Part shown: one piece after another, positions 1 through 6,304 of the stretch
How the letters are laid out: each line of letters begins with the position of its first letter
Numbering within the stretch: position 1 is the first letter of the stretch
Assembly: GCA_964604675.1 (NCBI GenBank)
Contig: CAZSAT010000140.1
Span: forward strand, 1 to 17,716
Length of the DNA: 17,716 bases
Source of the DNA: CAZSAT01 sp964604675
GTDB taxonomy: Bacteria > Myxococcota_A > UBA796 > CAJQPC01
Reading direction: 5' to 3'
Made by a program: the position numbers and the translations under genes
Notes under the pieces: model-generated
Database searches by the model: none
What the model saw: only the letters and a program-made list of their open reading frames with translations
What the model was told of the DNA's origin: nothing

Positions 1-520
1 TCGTCCATCACGACGAGGCCTGGGAGGATCTCCTGGCCATCGTGGCTGCGCAGCATCCGGGAATCAGCGTCGCACAGGAGGCTGTCCACCTCCGTCCCGG
101 ACTGCGCGGTGGGGCAGGTGCCGTTGAACGACGAGCTCGTCCGCGGCGCCGAGCTTCGGGTTGCCTACCCCGGTCGACATCTCGCGGGGCTCCCCGCATC
201 GATGGTCCGGGACGTCAAGCTCGAGATCGGCTGGGCACGCGTCGAGCCGGGTGTCCGGGTCGACATCTCCTCCTGGGTCCACGACCACCTGGCCGCGGAA
301 GGCCTCCTCGGGGGTTTCGCCGACAACCGCCCCGAGGCGGTGCACTGCCTCCACCCTCTTGTCACCTGCATCGAGAAGCTCGACGCAATCCGCAAGAAGT
401 TCGCACGACACGACCTCGCGGCGTCGACGATCGCGCGGCACTACGAGGACTGCGGCTGGATCGTTCGGCGCCGACATGAGCTCCCTGCGCTGACCTCGAC
501 TCTGGCCGAGTCGTGGGGAG
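1..520 (+). pseudogene. Remnant of AbiEii/AbiGii-type nucleotidyltransferase toxin
   Basis: The frame starting at base 1 (clear from about 112) matches the C-terminal half of the AbiEii/AbiGii toxin family: a VKLEIG strand, an SSWVHDHL segment, FADNRP, HPLVTCIEKLDAI and ARHYEDCGWIV. Such proteins are type IV toxin nucleotidyltransferases of about 300 residues. Here the preceding stretch (EAWEDLLAIVAAQHPG) reads in a different frame, from base 3, so a frameshift is likely near the G-rich run at 104-116. The reading frame that carries the motifs has no stop where the family should end. It runs open to 1023 across the antisense of the ParE gene, which implies loss of the true 3' end after about 520. 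The nucleotidyltransferase core would lie off the left edge. The family match rests on motif memory; the frameshift is inferred and could be a sequencing error. No intact antitoxin partner is visible. Confidence 0.6.
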
Positions 521-561
521 TGGGGGCTGGTGCGTCCTCGGTGTGTCGAGGCCTCGGGGTG

Positions 562-870
562 TCAGGCAAGCTTCGGCGGGATGTCGCGACGCCCGTGGAG
601 CACGCGCCAGACGTCCACGTGGTCCTCGCGCTCCAGGTAGAAGACCACGTAGGGGTGCCGGCGGAGGGACCAGCTTCGAAGACCTGGCAGCGAGAGCTCG
701 TGAGCCCATCGGGTCGAGCCCGTGCCTGGGTGCTCTCCGAGCTCCGAAAACGCCTGCTCGACTTCGTCGATGAATCCCAGCGCGACATCCGACCCCGCTT
801 CGACGACCAGGTGGTCGATCGCCGCCTCGATGTCTTCGACCGCGCGGGCACGCGGGATGACCGGCTTCAC
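562..870 (-). CDS. ParE/RelE-family type II toxin
   Basis: This 102-residue protein fits the ParE/RelE toxin fold: an N-terminal RAxxDIxxxxxxL helix (RARAVEDIEAAIDHL), a second helix with ALGFIDEVEQAFSEL, PGTGS, then LRSW, a YVVFYL strand, and the terminal VWRVLHGRRDI signature. ParE proteins poison DNA gyrase and RelE proteins cleave mRNA on the ribosome; which applies here cannot be told. The GTG start at 870 overlaps the antitoxin stop by four bases (GTGA), so the two are translationally coupled. Length (about 100 residues) is normal and no truncation is seen. It ends about 40 bases from the AbiEii remnant on the other strand. It depends on the promoter upstream of the antitoxin. Confidence 0.88.
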   Translation of the reverse strand: MKPVIPRARAVEDIEAAIDHLVVEAGSDVALGFIDEVEQAFSELGEHPGTGSTRWAHELSLPGLRSWSLRRHPYVVFYLEREDHVDVWRVLHGRRDIPPKLA

Positions 871-1094
871 GGGCGGACGCGATCCCGCAGCCTGTCGAAG
901 AAGGCCCGGTCGGCCGGCGCGGCCGGCTCGGAAGCGGCTCCCTCGAGCAACAGCGCACGCAGGTTTCTCCGATCCTGCTCTTCTCGGATGAGCTGGCGCA
1001 GGTACTCGGAGCTGCTGGCGTAGCCACCACGCTGGACCTGCTGCTCGACGAAGGCGCGCAGAGCGTCGGGCAGGGAGATGTTCATGGTGCTCAT
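867..1094 (-). CDS. ParD-like ribbon-helix-helix antitoxin
   Basis: A 75-residue protein beginning MSTMNISLPDALRAFVEQQV, with the ParD-type GGYASSSEYLRQLIREE motif at residues 22-38. This is the ribbon-helix-helix DNA-binding half that binds its own promoter as a dimer. The C-terminal half (EPAAPADRAFFDRLRDRVRP) is the toxin-wrapping segment. Family knowledge: it neutralises the co-encoded toxin and represses the operon. The ATG at 1094 is preferred because a sigma-70-like promoter ends six bases before it; a second ATG at 1085 is possible. No Shine-Dalgarno precedes either, so the transcript may be leaderless. Its stop overlaps the toxin GTG start. Confidence 0.9.
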   Translation of the reverse strand: MSTMNISLPDALRAFVEQQVQRGGYASSSEYLRQLIREEQDRRNLRALLLEGAASEPAAPADRAFFDRLRDRVRP

Positions 1095-1130
1095 ACCGAG
1101 AGCGTAGCTGCGATGGCAAGAATTGGCAAG
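1095..1130 (-). promoter_or_regulatory. Promoter and probable operator of the ParD/ParE operon
   Basis: On the minus strand TTGCCA (1129-1124) is followed after exactly 17 bases by TACGCT (1106-1101), a fair -35/-10 pair. The antitoxin ATG starts six bases further on, so transcription would begin at or next to the start codon. A 10-bp direct repeat, CTTGCCAATT then CTTGCCATCG (1130-1111), covers the -35 box and spacer. This is a sensible site for an autoregulating ribbon-helix-helix protein. The boxes and repeats are seen directly; function is inferred. Confidence 0.5.
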
Positions 1131-1200
1131 ACCGGACCGTGCGCCCTCGGTGTGTCCTGCCGCGGATGGCCCTTCCGACAACCAACTGCGATCACCTGGC

Positions 1201-2205
1201 TTACAAGTCGTTCCGATCGAAGTTGCAGTTCAGCATGTTGCAGCTCCGCTCGCAGCGACTGACCTCCCACCGACGCCTCAGCGTCGTGGGCTTGTCCCAG
1301 ATCACGGCCAACGGCGCCATGTCGAACACGGTGGCCACCGGCTCCAGGAAGTAGCAGAGCCGGATGTTGCCCTGGGGATCGAAGCTGATGTCGGAGTGGC
1401 CCGCCTTGCACGTGAGCCCGTTGAAGGTGCTCGGCGCCCGGTAGTGCACCTTCATCTGCAACAGCTGGCCGACGGCGTTGCACACCGGGCCGCCGCGGCG
1501 CCGCTCCTCGGCCAACAGGTCGATGGCGGTGTCGATGGCGGCGAACTGCTCGTCGGTGCGCGGGAACAGCTCGTGGCTCTTCCACCAGGTCGGGTCGTAC
1601 GCGTTGTTGCCGAAGTTCTGGTAGAGCGGGTTGAGCACCAGCTGGTACCCGCGCTCGCGAACGAAGCGGTACAGCTCCGGAATCTCGGCCGCGTTGCCGG
1701 CATGCAGGATGCACCCGATCACCACCCGCGGCGACGGCAGAGCGTCGAACAGCTCGAAGGCGTCCATGCACTTCTGCCAGGAGCCGGCCCGCCCGCGGCT
1801 GTGGTCCACGGTCTCCCGCAGGAAGCCGTCCATCGAGATGTAGGCGATCTCCACCCCGGCTTCGGAGATGCGGCGCGCGCGCTTCTCGTTGAGCAGCCAG
1901 GCGTTCGTGTTGAAGGTGACCGTGTTCCCCAGCCGGGTGGCGTGGGCCATCAGGTCCTCGAGGTCGCGCCGCAGGAGCGGCTCGCCGCCCACGAAGTTCA
2001 CGCTCGCCGGCCCGACCCACTCCGACAGGCGGTCCAGCACGCCGTGCCAGATGTCGCCCGGCAGGTCTTCGTCCTCGTTCTTCCAGATGTCGCAGTGCAC
2101 GCACGGCAGGAAGCACCGGTCGGTCACGCTCAGATGGATCTGCGTGGGTCGGGTCGGCGCACGCCTCAGCTGCGCGCGGTCCAGGGCGGCGTCGAGGATC
2201 TTCAT
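1201..2205 (-). CDS. Radical SAM/SPASM enzyme (second of a pair)
   Basis: The 334-residue protein has the radical SAM cluster motif CFLPCVHC (C31, C35, C38) after a LSVTDR strand, and the SAM-binding NFVGGEPLL. A cysteine-rich C-terminal SPASM region follows: C266 in TCKAGH, C284 in NIRLCYF, then C318, C322 and C327, enough to ligate auxiliary iron-sulphur clusters. Such enzymes make radical modifications in peptides, proteins, cofactors or carbohydrates; no substrate can be assigned. The ATG at 2205 overlaps the stop of the upstream radical SAM gene (ATGA), so the two are co-translated. An in-frame extension to 2295 would run into the neighbour and was rejected. It ends 106 bases before the antitoxin start, which has its own promoter. 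Confidence 0.88.
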   Translation of the reverse strand: MKILDAALDRAQLRRAPTRPTQIHLSVTDRCFLPCVHCDIWKNEDEDLPGDIWHGVLDRLSEWVGPASVNFVGGEPLLRRDLEDLMAHATRLGNTVTFNTNAWLLNEKRARRISEAGVEIAYISMDGFLRETVDHSRGRAGSWQKCMDAFELFDALPSPRVVIGCILHAGNAAEIPELYRFVRERGYQLVLNPLYQNFGNNAYDPTWWKSHELFPRTDEQFAAIDTAIDLLAEERRRGGPVCNAVGQLLQMKVHYRAPSTFNGLTCKAGHSDISFDPQGNIRLCYFLEPVATVFDMAPLAVIWDKPTTLRRRWEVSRCERSCNMLNCNFDRNDL

Positions 2206-3287
2206 CGCTCGGTCTCCCACGCGGTGTGGCGCGCGATCTCGTCGCCGGCGATGTCGGTGTAGTTGCCGCTCCGCGGGATGAAGCACGTGTCGCACAAGGG
2301 CGTGCGGCTGTAGTCACCGCGCGCGACGCGACGCCGGCGCTCCTCCTGCTCGTGCCCCCACCACAGCTCGAGGAAGCTCTTCTCGTAGAGGTTGCCCACG
2401 GTGTTCTGCTGGAGGTTGTCGCGGGTGCAGACCGTGAGGTCGCCGTTCCAGCCGACCACCGGGCTCTTCCAGAAGCCGGAGCACGGGGCCAGGTTCTTCG
2501 CCTCGACCGCCTGATGGGACTTCTCGATCCTCGGGAGCAGAAGACCCTCGCGCTCCATGGCCTCACGGAAGATGGTGTTCTCCCGCGCCTGCTCCTCGGC
2601 CGTGGGGCAGTCGAGCTGGCGGAAGAACACGATGGCGTCTTCCCCGTCGGGCACGTCCTGGGCCGCCGAGCGCACGGGCACACCGGCCCTGCGGCAGCAG
2701 GCCTCCCAGCGCTGCCGGAAGCTGGGGACCTCGGCGACGTTGTTGGAGCCGACGATGAACTGGAAGACGGGCCGCGGCCAGCGCGCCTTCAAGCGCCCCT
2801 TCTCCTCGATGAAGCGGGCGATGTTGTTCTCGACCTTGCGGAAGCTGTCGCGCCCCTTGACCTTGCGGTAGGTGTCGCGGCGCGCCGCGTCCAGGCTGAA
2901 GTGCCACACCTGCGGCACCGTGCCTTCGTTGAGCGCGACACGCACCGCCGAGGCGTCGAGGTGGGTGCCGTTGGAGTGCAGCTCGATCTTGCCGAAGACC
3001 CGGCGACGGGCGTTCGCGCGAAGGGCCCCCTGCCAGATCCGCTCCCACGCGGGATGGATGAGCGGTTCCCCGAGCCAGAAGAGGATCAGGGTGTCGAAGG
3101 TCGCGCCGATCTCCGACAGCTCCCGGAAGAGCCGCTCGACCAGCTCCGGGTCGAGGAAGCCTGTGCGCGCGTGGTGCGGGTGGCCAGTCTCGGACACGGA
3201 GCAGTGCACGCAGGCCAGAGAGCACCGGTTGGTGGTCTCGAGCACCAGGTAGCTGCCCGGCATGTGGGGAGGAGGGACGCCCTTCAC
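2202..3287 (-). CDS. Radical SAM/SPASM enzyme (first of a pair)
   Basis: The 361-residue protein has CSLACVHC (C22, C26, C29) right after LVLETTNR, the typical first strand and cluster loop of radical SAM enzymes. LGEPLIHP stands for the GGEP SAM-binding motif and ELHSNGT for the next strand. The C-terminal SPASM-type cysteines are C269, C287 (in DLTVCTRD), C332 and C335 (CDTCFIPRSGNY). GNL and ELWWGHEQEERR between them are usual for this class. The GTG at 3287 gives the listed start; an ATG at 3263 is also possible, and neither has a strong Shine-Dalgarno. It lies 45 bases downstream of the Tyr/Trp-repeat protein gene and overlaps the next radical SAM gene by four bases. Substrate unknown. 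Confidence 0.88.
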   Translation of the reverse strand: MKGVPPPHMPGSYLVLETTNRCSLACVHCSVSETGHPHHARTGFLDPELVERLFRELSEIGATFDTLILFWLGEPLIHPAWERIWQGALRANARRRVFGKIELHSNGTHLDASAVRVALNEGTVPQVWHFSLDAARRDTYRKVKGRDSFRKVENNIARFIEEKGRLKARWPRPVFQFIVGSNNVAEVPSFRQRWEACCRRAGVPVRSAAQDVPDGEDAIVFFRQLDCPTAEEQARENTIFREAMEREGLLLPRIEKSHQAVEAKNLAPCSGFWKSPVVGWNGDLTVCTRDNLQQNTVGNLYEKSFLELWWGHEQEERRRRVARGDYSRTPLCDTCFIPRSGNYTDIAGDEIARHTAWETER

Positions 3288-3310
3288 CCCGTCACATTAG
3301 CCGCGGCGTG

Positions 3311-3323
3311 CCCGCAGCGCGGG
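3311..3323 (-). terminator. Small GC hairpin between the Tyr/Trp-repeat gene and the radical SAM pair
   Basis: CCCGC-AGC-GCGGG forms a 5-bp stem with a 3-base loop in the 45-base gap. There is no T-run after it, so it is at best a weak or factor-dependent terminator, or a processing site. The two genes may still be co-transcribed. Confidence 0.2.
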
Positions 3324-3332
3324 TGCCGACGA

Positions 3333-3851
3333 CTACCGGGGCAGGCTGTGGTGGTACGCGTCGTCGGTGGGGTGCGCTGCATCCGCCGACATCATCTGGT
3401 GGTACTCGCGGTTGGTGACCCAGTAGCCCTCCACCCACTCGCCACGCTCGGTGTAGAAGCCCTCGATCCAGACGTAGCCGTCGCGGGACGTGGCGCGCCA
3501 GTAGCCCTCGACGTAGTCGTTGCCGACCCAGTGGCCCGGCGCCCAGACGTAGCCGGCGCGCACCGCGGTGGGCGACCAGTGACCGGGGTACCAGACTCCG
3601 CCGACGTAGGTGCCGGCGACCCAGAGGTAGCCCGCGCGGTGGCGCGGCACGTAGTTGGCATGCCACGCGCTGTGGAGCGCGATGCCCGCGATGCCCAACG
3701 CGATGCCCAGCCCGGTGGCATGGGACGCGTGGGCCGAGACATGGTGGCCGTGCTTCGCCGGGCGCTTGTGACCTCGGGCGGCTTCGGCGTTGGTGGGGAC
3801 CACAGCGAGGGCGAGGAGCGCGGCGGCGCCGAGGATGGGGAGACGGGACAT
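3333..3851 (-). CDS. Secreted Tyr/Trp-rich repeat protein (YXWGXW-like)
   Basis: A 172-residue exported protein. MSRLPILGAAALLALAVVP is a signal peptide, with probable cleavage near residue 24 (NAEA). A His/Lys-rich stretch follows (GHKRPAKHGHH), then about three degenerate repeats dominated by Tyr, Trp and Gly: AGYLWVAGTY..VWYPGHW, AGYVWAPGHW..YVEGYW, DGYVWIEGFY..EWVEGYW. This resembles the short exported YXWGXW/WXXGXW repeat family, whose function is poorly known. The ATG at 3851 is chosen over longer in-frame extensions because GGAGG lies six bases upstream and the signal peptide starts there. It is divergent from the beta-barrel protein at 3916 and heads towards the radical SAM pair 45 bases downstream. 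Confidence 0.8.
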   Translation of the reverse strand: MSRLPILGAAALLALAVVPTNAEAARGHKRPAKHGHHVSAHASHATGLGIALGIAGIALHSAWHANYVPRHRAGYLWVAGTYVGGVWYPGHWSPTAVRAGYVWAPGHWVGNDYVEGYWRATSRDGYVWIEGFYTERGEWVEGYWVTNREYHQMMSADAAHPTDDAYHHSLPR

Positions 3852-3915
3852 CAGGGACCTCCGGGAGGATTCGTCGGGCCCCAAGACGCTGACGCGGGGC
3901 ATCCATTCACAGCCG

Positions 3916-4764
3916 TTGGACACTGCCCACCAGAAAAGCAGCTACCTCTGCGCCGTGGTGTTGTCCCTGTTGCCCCTCGTGAGCGCGGCTCCCGTCGATC
4001 GGGACGCCGACTCGTGGTCGGCGCAGACCCTCGCCCCGGGCCAGTTCCAGCTCGGCACGCACAGCGGCGCAGCGCCCATCGCCCGGGTGGAGGTCGGCAC
4101 CTCGACCCTGCCGCTTCTCGCTGGTGCACCGAACGTCGACCTGAAGGTGCAAGCGGTGGCGACGGCCCCCTTCGACCTCGCGTTGGTCGGCGGCTACGCC
4201 CGCTTCCACGGAGAGGGGCTCGAGGCGTGGACGGTTCGAGCTGGGGGCCGCGCGAGCGCCTGGGCTGGACCGTTCTCCGTGCACGGGAGCGTGCTCTGGC
4301 ACGGCGCCATGGTGACGGGCTCGCTGGAGGAGACCTGGCTCGCGACTGTGCCCCCGCTGAGCTGGGCCGTGGAGGGCGGCGCGGGCTTCGCCGATCTCGA
4401 CGACGCGATCGACGCCGTGCGGCCCGCCGTGGCCATCGCGTGGGCGGTCACGGACACCGACACCGTGGTGCTTCGCGGAGAGGGTTGGGTGTGGGCGTGG
4501 ATCGATCCGATCCCCGGCTTGGAGCTCTACGGACTCGACGACCTTCAAGGGCACAAGGGCCCGCTCCCGCTCCGCGACACCTACGTGGCGAGCGTGTCGC
4601 TCCAGCACACCTGGGATCACGCACGGCTGCGGGCCGGCCTGGGCACCAGCGCGGTGCCCCTGGCCTGGGTCGTGCAGACCGTGGAGTTGTCGTGGCGCTT
4701 CGGCGGCCCCACAGGCCACCCCAGCGACCGCTCCGAGCCCGGCGAGGCGCAGGCCTCCGGTTAG
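3916..4764 (+). CDS. Predicted envelope beta-barrel protein, unknown function
   Basis: I do not recognise a named family. A hydrophobic signal segment (YLCAVVLSLLPLVSA) with an A-rich cleavage site opens the protein. The rest alternates short amphipathic strands and turns (QFQLGTH, VDLKVQAVATAPFDLALVGGY, VRAGGRASAW, FSVHGSVLWHG, YVASVSLQHTW) and ends near VELSWRF, as expected for an outer-membrane beta-barrel. No ATG suits the signal peptide. The TTG at 3916 (282 residues) supplies the basic residue before the hydrophobic core and is my choice; GTG at 3955 or 3958 is possible. An upstream in-frame ATG would overlap the divergent neighbour. Its stop lies ten bases before the start of the truncated porin gene, suggesting a two-gene envelope operon. 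Confidence 0.55.
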   Translation: MDTAHQKSSYLCAVVLSLLPLVSAAPVDRDADSWSAQTLAPGQFQLGTHSGAAPIARVEVGTSTLPLLAGAPNVDLKVQAVATAPFDLALVGGYARFHGEGLEAWTVRAGGRASAWAGPFSVHGSVLWHGAMVTGSLEETWLATVPPLSWAVEGGAGFADLDDAIDAVRPAVAIAWAVTDTDTVVLRGEGWVWAWIDPIPGLELYGLDDLQGHKGPLPLRDTYVASVSLQHTWDHARLRAGLGTSAVPLAWVVQTVELSWRFGGPTGHPSDRSEPGEAQASG

Positions 4765-4774
4765 GAGCGCGTCC

Positions 4775-4903
4775 GTGATCAGCCTCCTCCTCAGCACCGG
4801 CTTCGCGGCGTCGATCGACAACCTGGAGGTCGGCGGCCTGTGGGGCACGCCCACCGCCCACGACGCCACGGCGCTCTGGTGGAACCCTGGGGGCGCTAGT
4901 TGA
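4775..4903 (+). pseudogene. 5' fragment of a FadL/OmpP1-like outer-membrane porin, cut off by a hairpin element
   Basis: A GTG start at 4775 with GGAG seven bases upstream opens a 42-codon reading frame. It starts with a signal-peptide-like VISLLLSTGFAAS and continues LEVGGLWGTPTAHDATALWW and NPGG. The DATALWWNPGG segment is the N-terminal signature of FadL/OmpP1-type porins (compare ATALYWNPAG), which run to roughly 400 residues or more. The homology ends where the hairpin element begins (4894), and the stop TGA (4901-4903) is part of the element's terminal repeat. No continuation of a porin is found in any frame downstream of 5052. I infer an insertion with loss of the 3' part. Confidence 0.65.
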
Positions 4904-5052
4904 GCGGTTCGTTAGTAACGAACCGCTCCCGCGCGCACGGCGCGCGGCGGCCGAAGGCCGGGGGGAGCGCGCCCAGCGCGCGGTGCGGGGGCTGGCCCCC
5001 GCAGGAGACAGTAGTTGAAAGGGCTCGTTACCTACGAGCCCGTCAACTAGCG
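4894..5052. mobile_element. 159-bp multi-hairpin palindromic element with perfect 10-bp terminal inverted repeats
   Basis: The ends are CGCTAGTTGA (4894-4903) and its exact reverse complement TCAACTAGCG (5043-5052). Inside lie six hairpins one after another: 4902-4928 (13-bp arms GAGCGGTTCGTTA around one base), 4929-4947 (CCGCGCG arms), 4948-4960 (CGGCC-GAA-GGCCG), 4967-4981 (GCGCG arms), 4985-5002 (GCGGGGGC-TG-GCCCCCGC), and 5012-5049 (TAGTTGA plus GGGCTCGT arms). There is no coding content. The layout resembles a REP/BIME-like or MITE-like non-autonomous element. A GTAG tetranucleotide (5011-5014) abuts the last hairpin, as in REP sequences mobilised by TnpA-REP transposases. No second copy is present in the window. 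Structure is seen directly; mobility is inferred. Confidence 0.7.
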
Positions 5053-5107
5053 ACGCAGCGGTCGCGGTTCCCGGAGCAGCGCCGCGCCCGCCGTTGCACG
5101 TCGCCAC

Positions 5108-5123
5108 TGGCATCCAGCTTGCA
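5108..5123 (+). promoter_or_regulatory. Sigma-54 (-24/-12) promoter
   Basis: TGGCAT-CCAGC-TTGCA matches the sigma-54 consensus TGGCACG-N4-TTGCA at all core positions: TGGCA, TTGCA, and the 12-base GG-to-GC spacing. Initiation would fall near 5134, giving an untranslated leader of about 25 bases before the ATG at 5158, which has GGAG six bases upstream. Sigma-54 promoters need an enhancer-binding ATPase; the 4902-4928 palindrome upstream could be its site, but that is a guess. Confidence 0.6.
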
Positions 5124-5157
5124 TGACCGTGGTCAGAACGGTCCCACGGAGCCTCCC

Positions 5158-6261
5158 ATGCCTGCCCGCATCCTCCTCGCCCGCCACCTCCGCGACGTGC
5201 TCGGCGTCTCGGCCGTGCTCGTCACCGCCACCGCCTGCGACGAGCTTCCGCAAGTGTTCCAGCCGGAGCTCGACGACGAGGCCTGCCTCACCGTGGCCCT
5301 CGACGACGAGTGCCCGAGCTCGCAGGAGGCCGCCGACCAGCTGATCGGCAGCGAGACCTGCGAGGACCCGGTGCGCGAGATCATCGCCATCGGCGACTTC
5401 ATCGAGCGACGGGAGGTCGACAGCCAGTACTGGTACGACACGGGCTGGACCGCGAACTACGAGAGCTGCTGCTACGAGGCGGCCTACGACGTGAAGCGGG
5501 GCGAAGGCTGCGCCATCGGCCGACCGCTGGTGGTGGGAGCCGAGACGCACCTCGCTCCCCCGGTGAGGCGCACCCAGTGGAGCCGAGGCGAGCGTCCCGA
5601 CGCGAGCGCCTTGTCCGACGCTGCCCGCGCCGATCTCGCGAGCTTCTGGGCCCACGTCGGGCTGATGGAGCACGCCAGCGTCGCCAGCTTCGCGCGCTTC
5701 TCCCTCCAGCTCATCGCCCAGGGCGCTCCGCCCGCGCTGCTCCTCGCGGCCCACGAGGCCGCCTCCGACGAGGTGCGCCACGCCGAGGCGTGCCTCGCGC
5801 TCGCGAGCACCTACGGCGCCGACGCGGTGGGCCCCGGCGAGCTGCCGGCGGTGCTGGGCGTCGAGACGCAAGACCTGATCGCGCTCGCGGTCGCCACCGC
5901 CTCGGAAGCGTGCATCGGGGAGACCCTGTCGGTCGTCCTGGCCGCCGAGCAGCTCCGTGGGGCCACCGACCCGGCCGTGCGGAGGGTGCTGAGCCGGATC
6001 CTCCGCGACGAGACGCGGCACGCCGCGCTCGGGTGGGACACGCTGCGCTGGGTGCTCGCGCGCTGTCCCGACGCACGCGACCCGGTGGCGCGGATCTTCG
6101 CGAACGCATCGGAGCACCTGCCGTCCCTGCACCCCTTCGCGAGAGGCAGCGCCGCCACCCGCGGCCACGGTCTGCCGGCACCCGAGGGCCTGGAGCGCGC
6201 ACTGGAGGACGGCCTGGCCCGCGTCGTGCTTCCAGCCGCACGGCAGCTGCTCTCCGGCTGA
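5158..6261 (+). CDS. Exported ferritin-like di-iron lipoprotein
   Basis: A 367-residue protein. The N-terminus (ARHLRDVLGVSAVLVTATAC) is a lipoprotein-type signal with the acceptor Cys at 27. A Cys-rich linker domain follows (C43, C52, C68, C104, C105, C118, including YESCCYEAAY and GCAIGRP). From about residue 155 there is a ferritin-like four-helix bundle: FWAHVGLMEHASVASFARF (E171), DEVRHAE (E205, H208), SEACIGETL (E250 and E255) and DETRHAALGW (E285, H288). The paired ExxH motifs are the classic di-iron ligands. I recall this architecture as common in myxobacteria; whether it stores iron, detoxifies peroxide or oxidises a substrate is unknown. The ATG at 5158 has GGAG upstream and a sigma-54-type promoter; longer in-frame starts would enter the hairpin element. 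Confidence 0.8.
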   Translation: MPARILLARHLRDVLGVSAVLVTATACDELPQVFQPELDDEACLTVALDDECPSSQEAADQLIGSETCEDPVREIIAIGDFIERREVDSQYWYDTGWTANYESCCYEAAYDVKRGEGCAIGRPLVVGAETHLAPPVRRTQWSRGERPDASALSDAARADLASFWAHVGLMEHASVASFARFSLQLIAQGAPPALLLAAHEAASDEVRHAEACLALASTYGADAVGPGELPAVLGVETQDLIALAVATASEACIGETLSVVLAAEQLRGATDPAVRRVLSRILRDETRHAALGWDTLRWVLARCPDARDPVARIFANASEHLPSLHPFARGSAATRGHGLPAPEGLERALEDGLARVVLPAARQLLSG

Positions 6262-6264
6262 CGC

Positions 6265-6291
6265 GCGAAGGGTCTCGCGGACCTCCTTCGC
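6265..6291 (+). terminator. Intergenic hairpin after the ferritin-like gene
   Basis: GCGAAGG (6265-6271) pairs with CCTTCGC (6285-6291), and GTC/GAC inside can extend the stem past a two-base bulge. No T-run follows, so it may be a weak terminator or a transcript-stabilising stem between the ferritin-like gene and the next one 43 bases downstream. Confidence 0.3.
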
Positions 6292-6304
6292 ACAGGGTTA
6301 CTCC

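Noticed and set aside
109..1023. A single intact 304-residue protein
   Set aside because: Only the part up to about 520 resembles the AbiEii family. The rest is antisense to an intact ParE gene and part of the ParD gene, so the open frame is a GC-rich read-through.
2226..4778. 850-codon open frame on the plus strand
   Set aside because: It is antisense to the radical SAM and Tyr/Trp-repeat genes, and out of frame with the beta-barrel gene; no motif was found.
4894..5052. Integron attC site or CRISPR-like repeat array
   Set aside because: GTTGAGC at 4899-4905 fits GTTRRRY, but the opposite end (CGTCAAC) does not fit RYYYAAC and the orientation is wrong. The hairpins differ in sequence and are not spaced direct repeats, so neither class applies.
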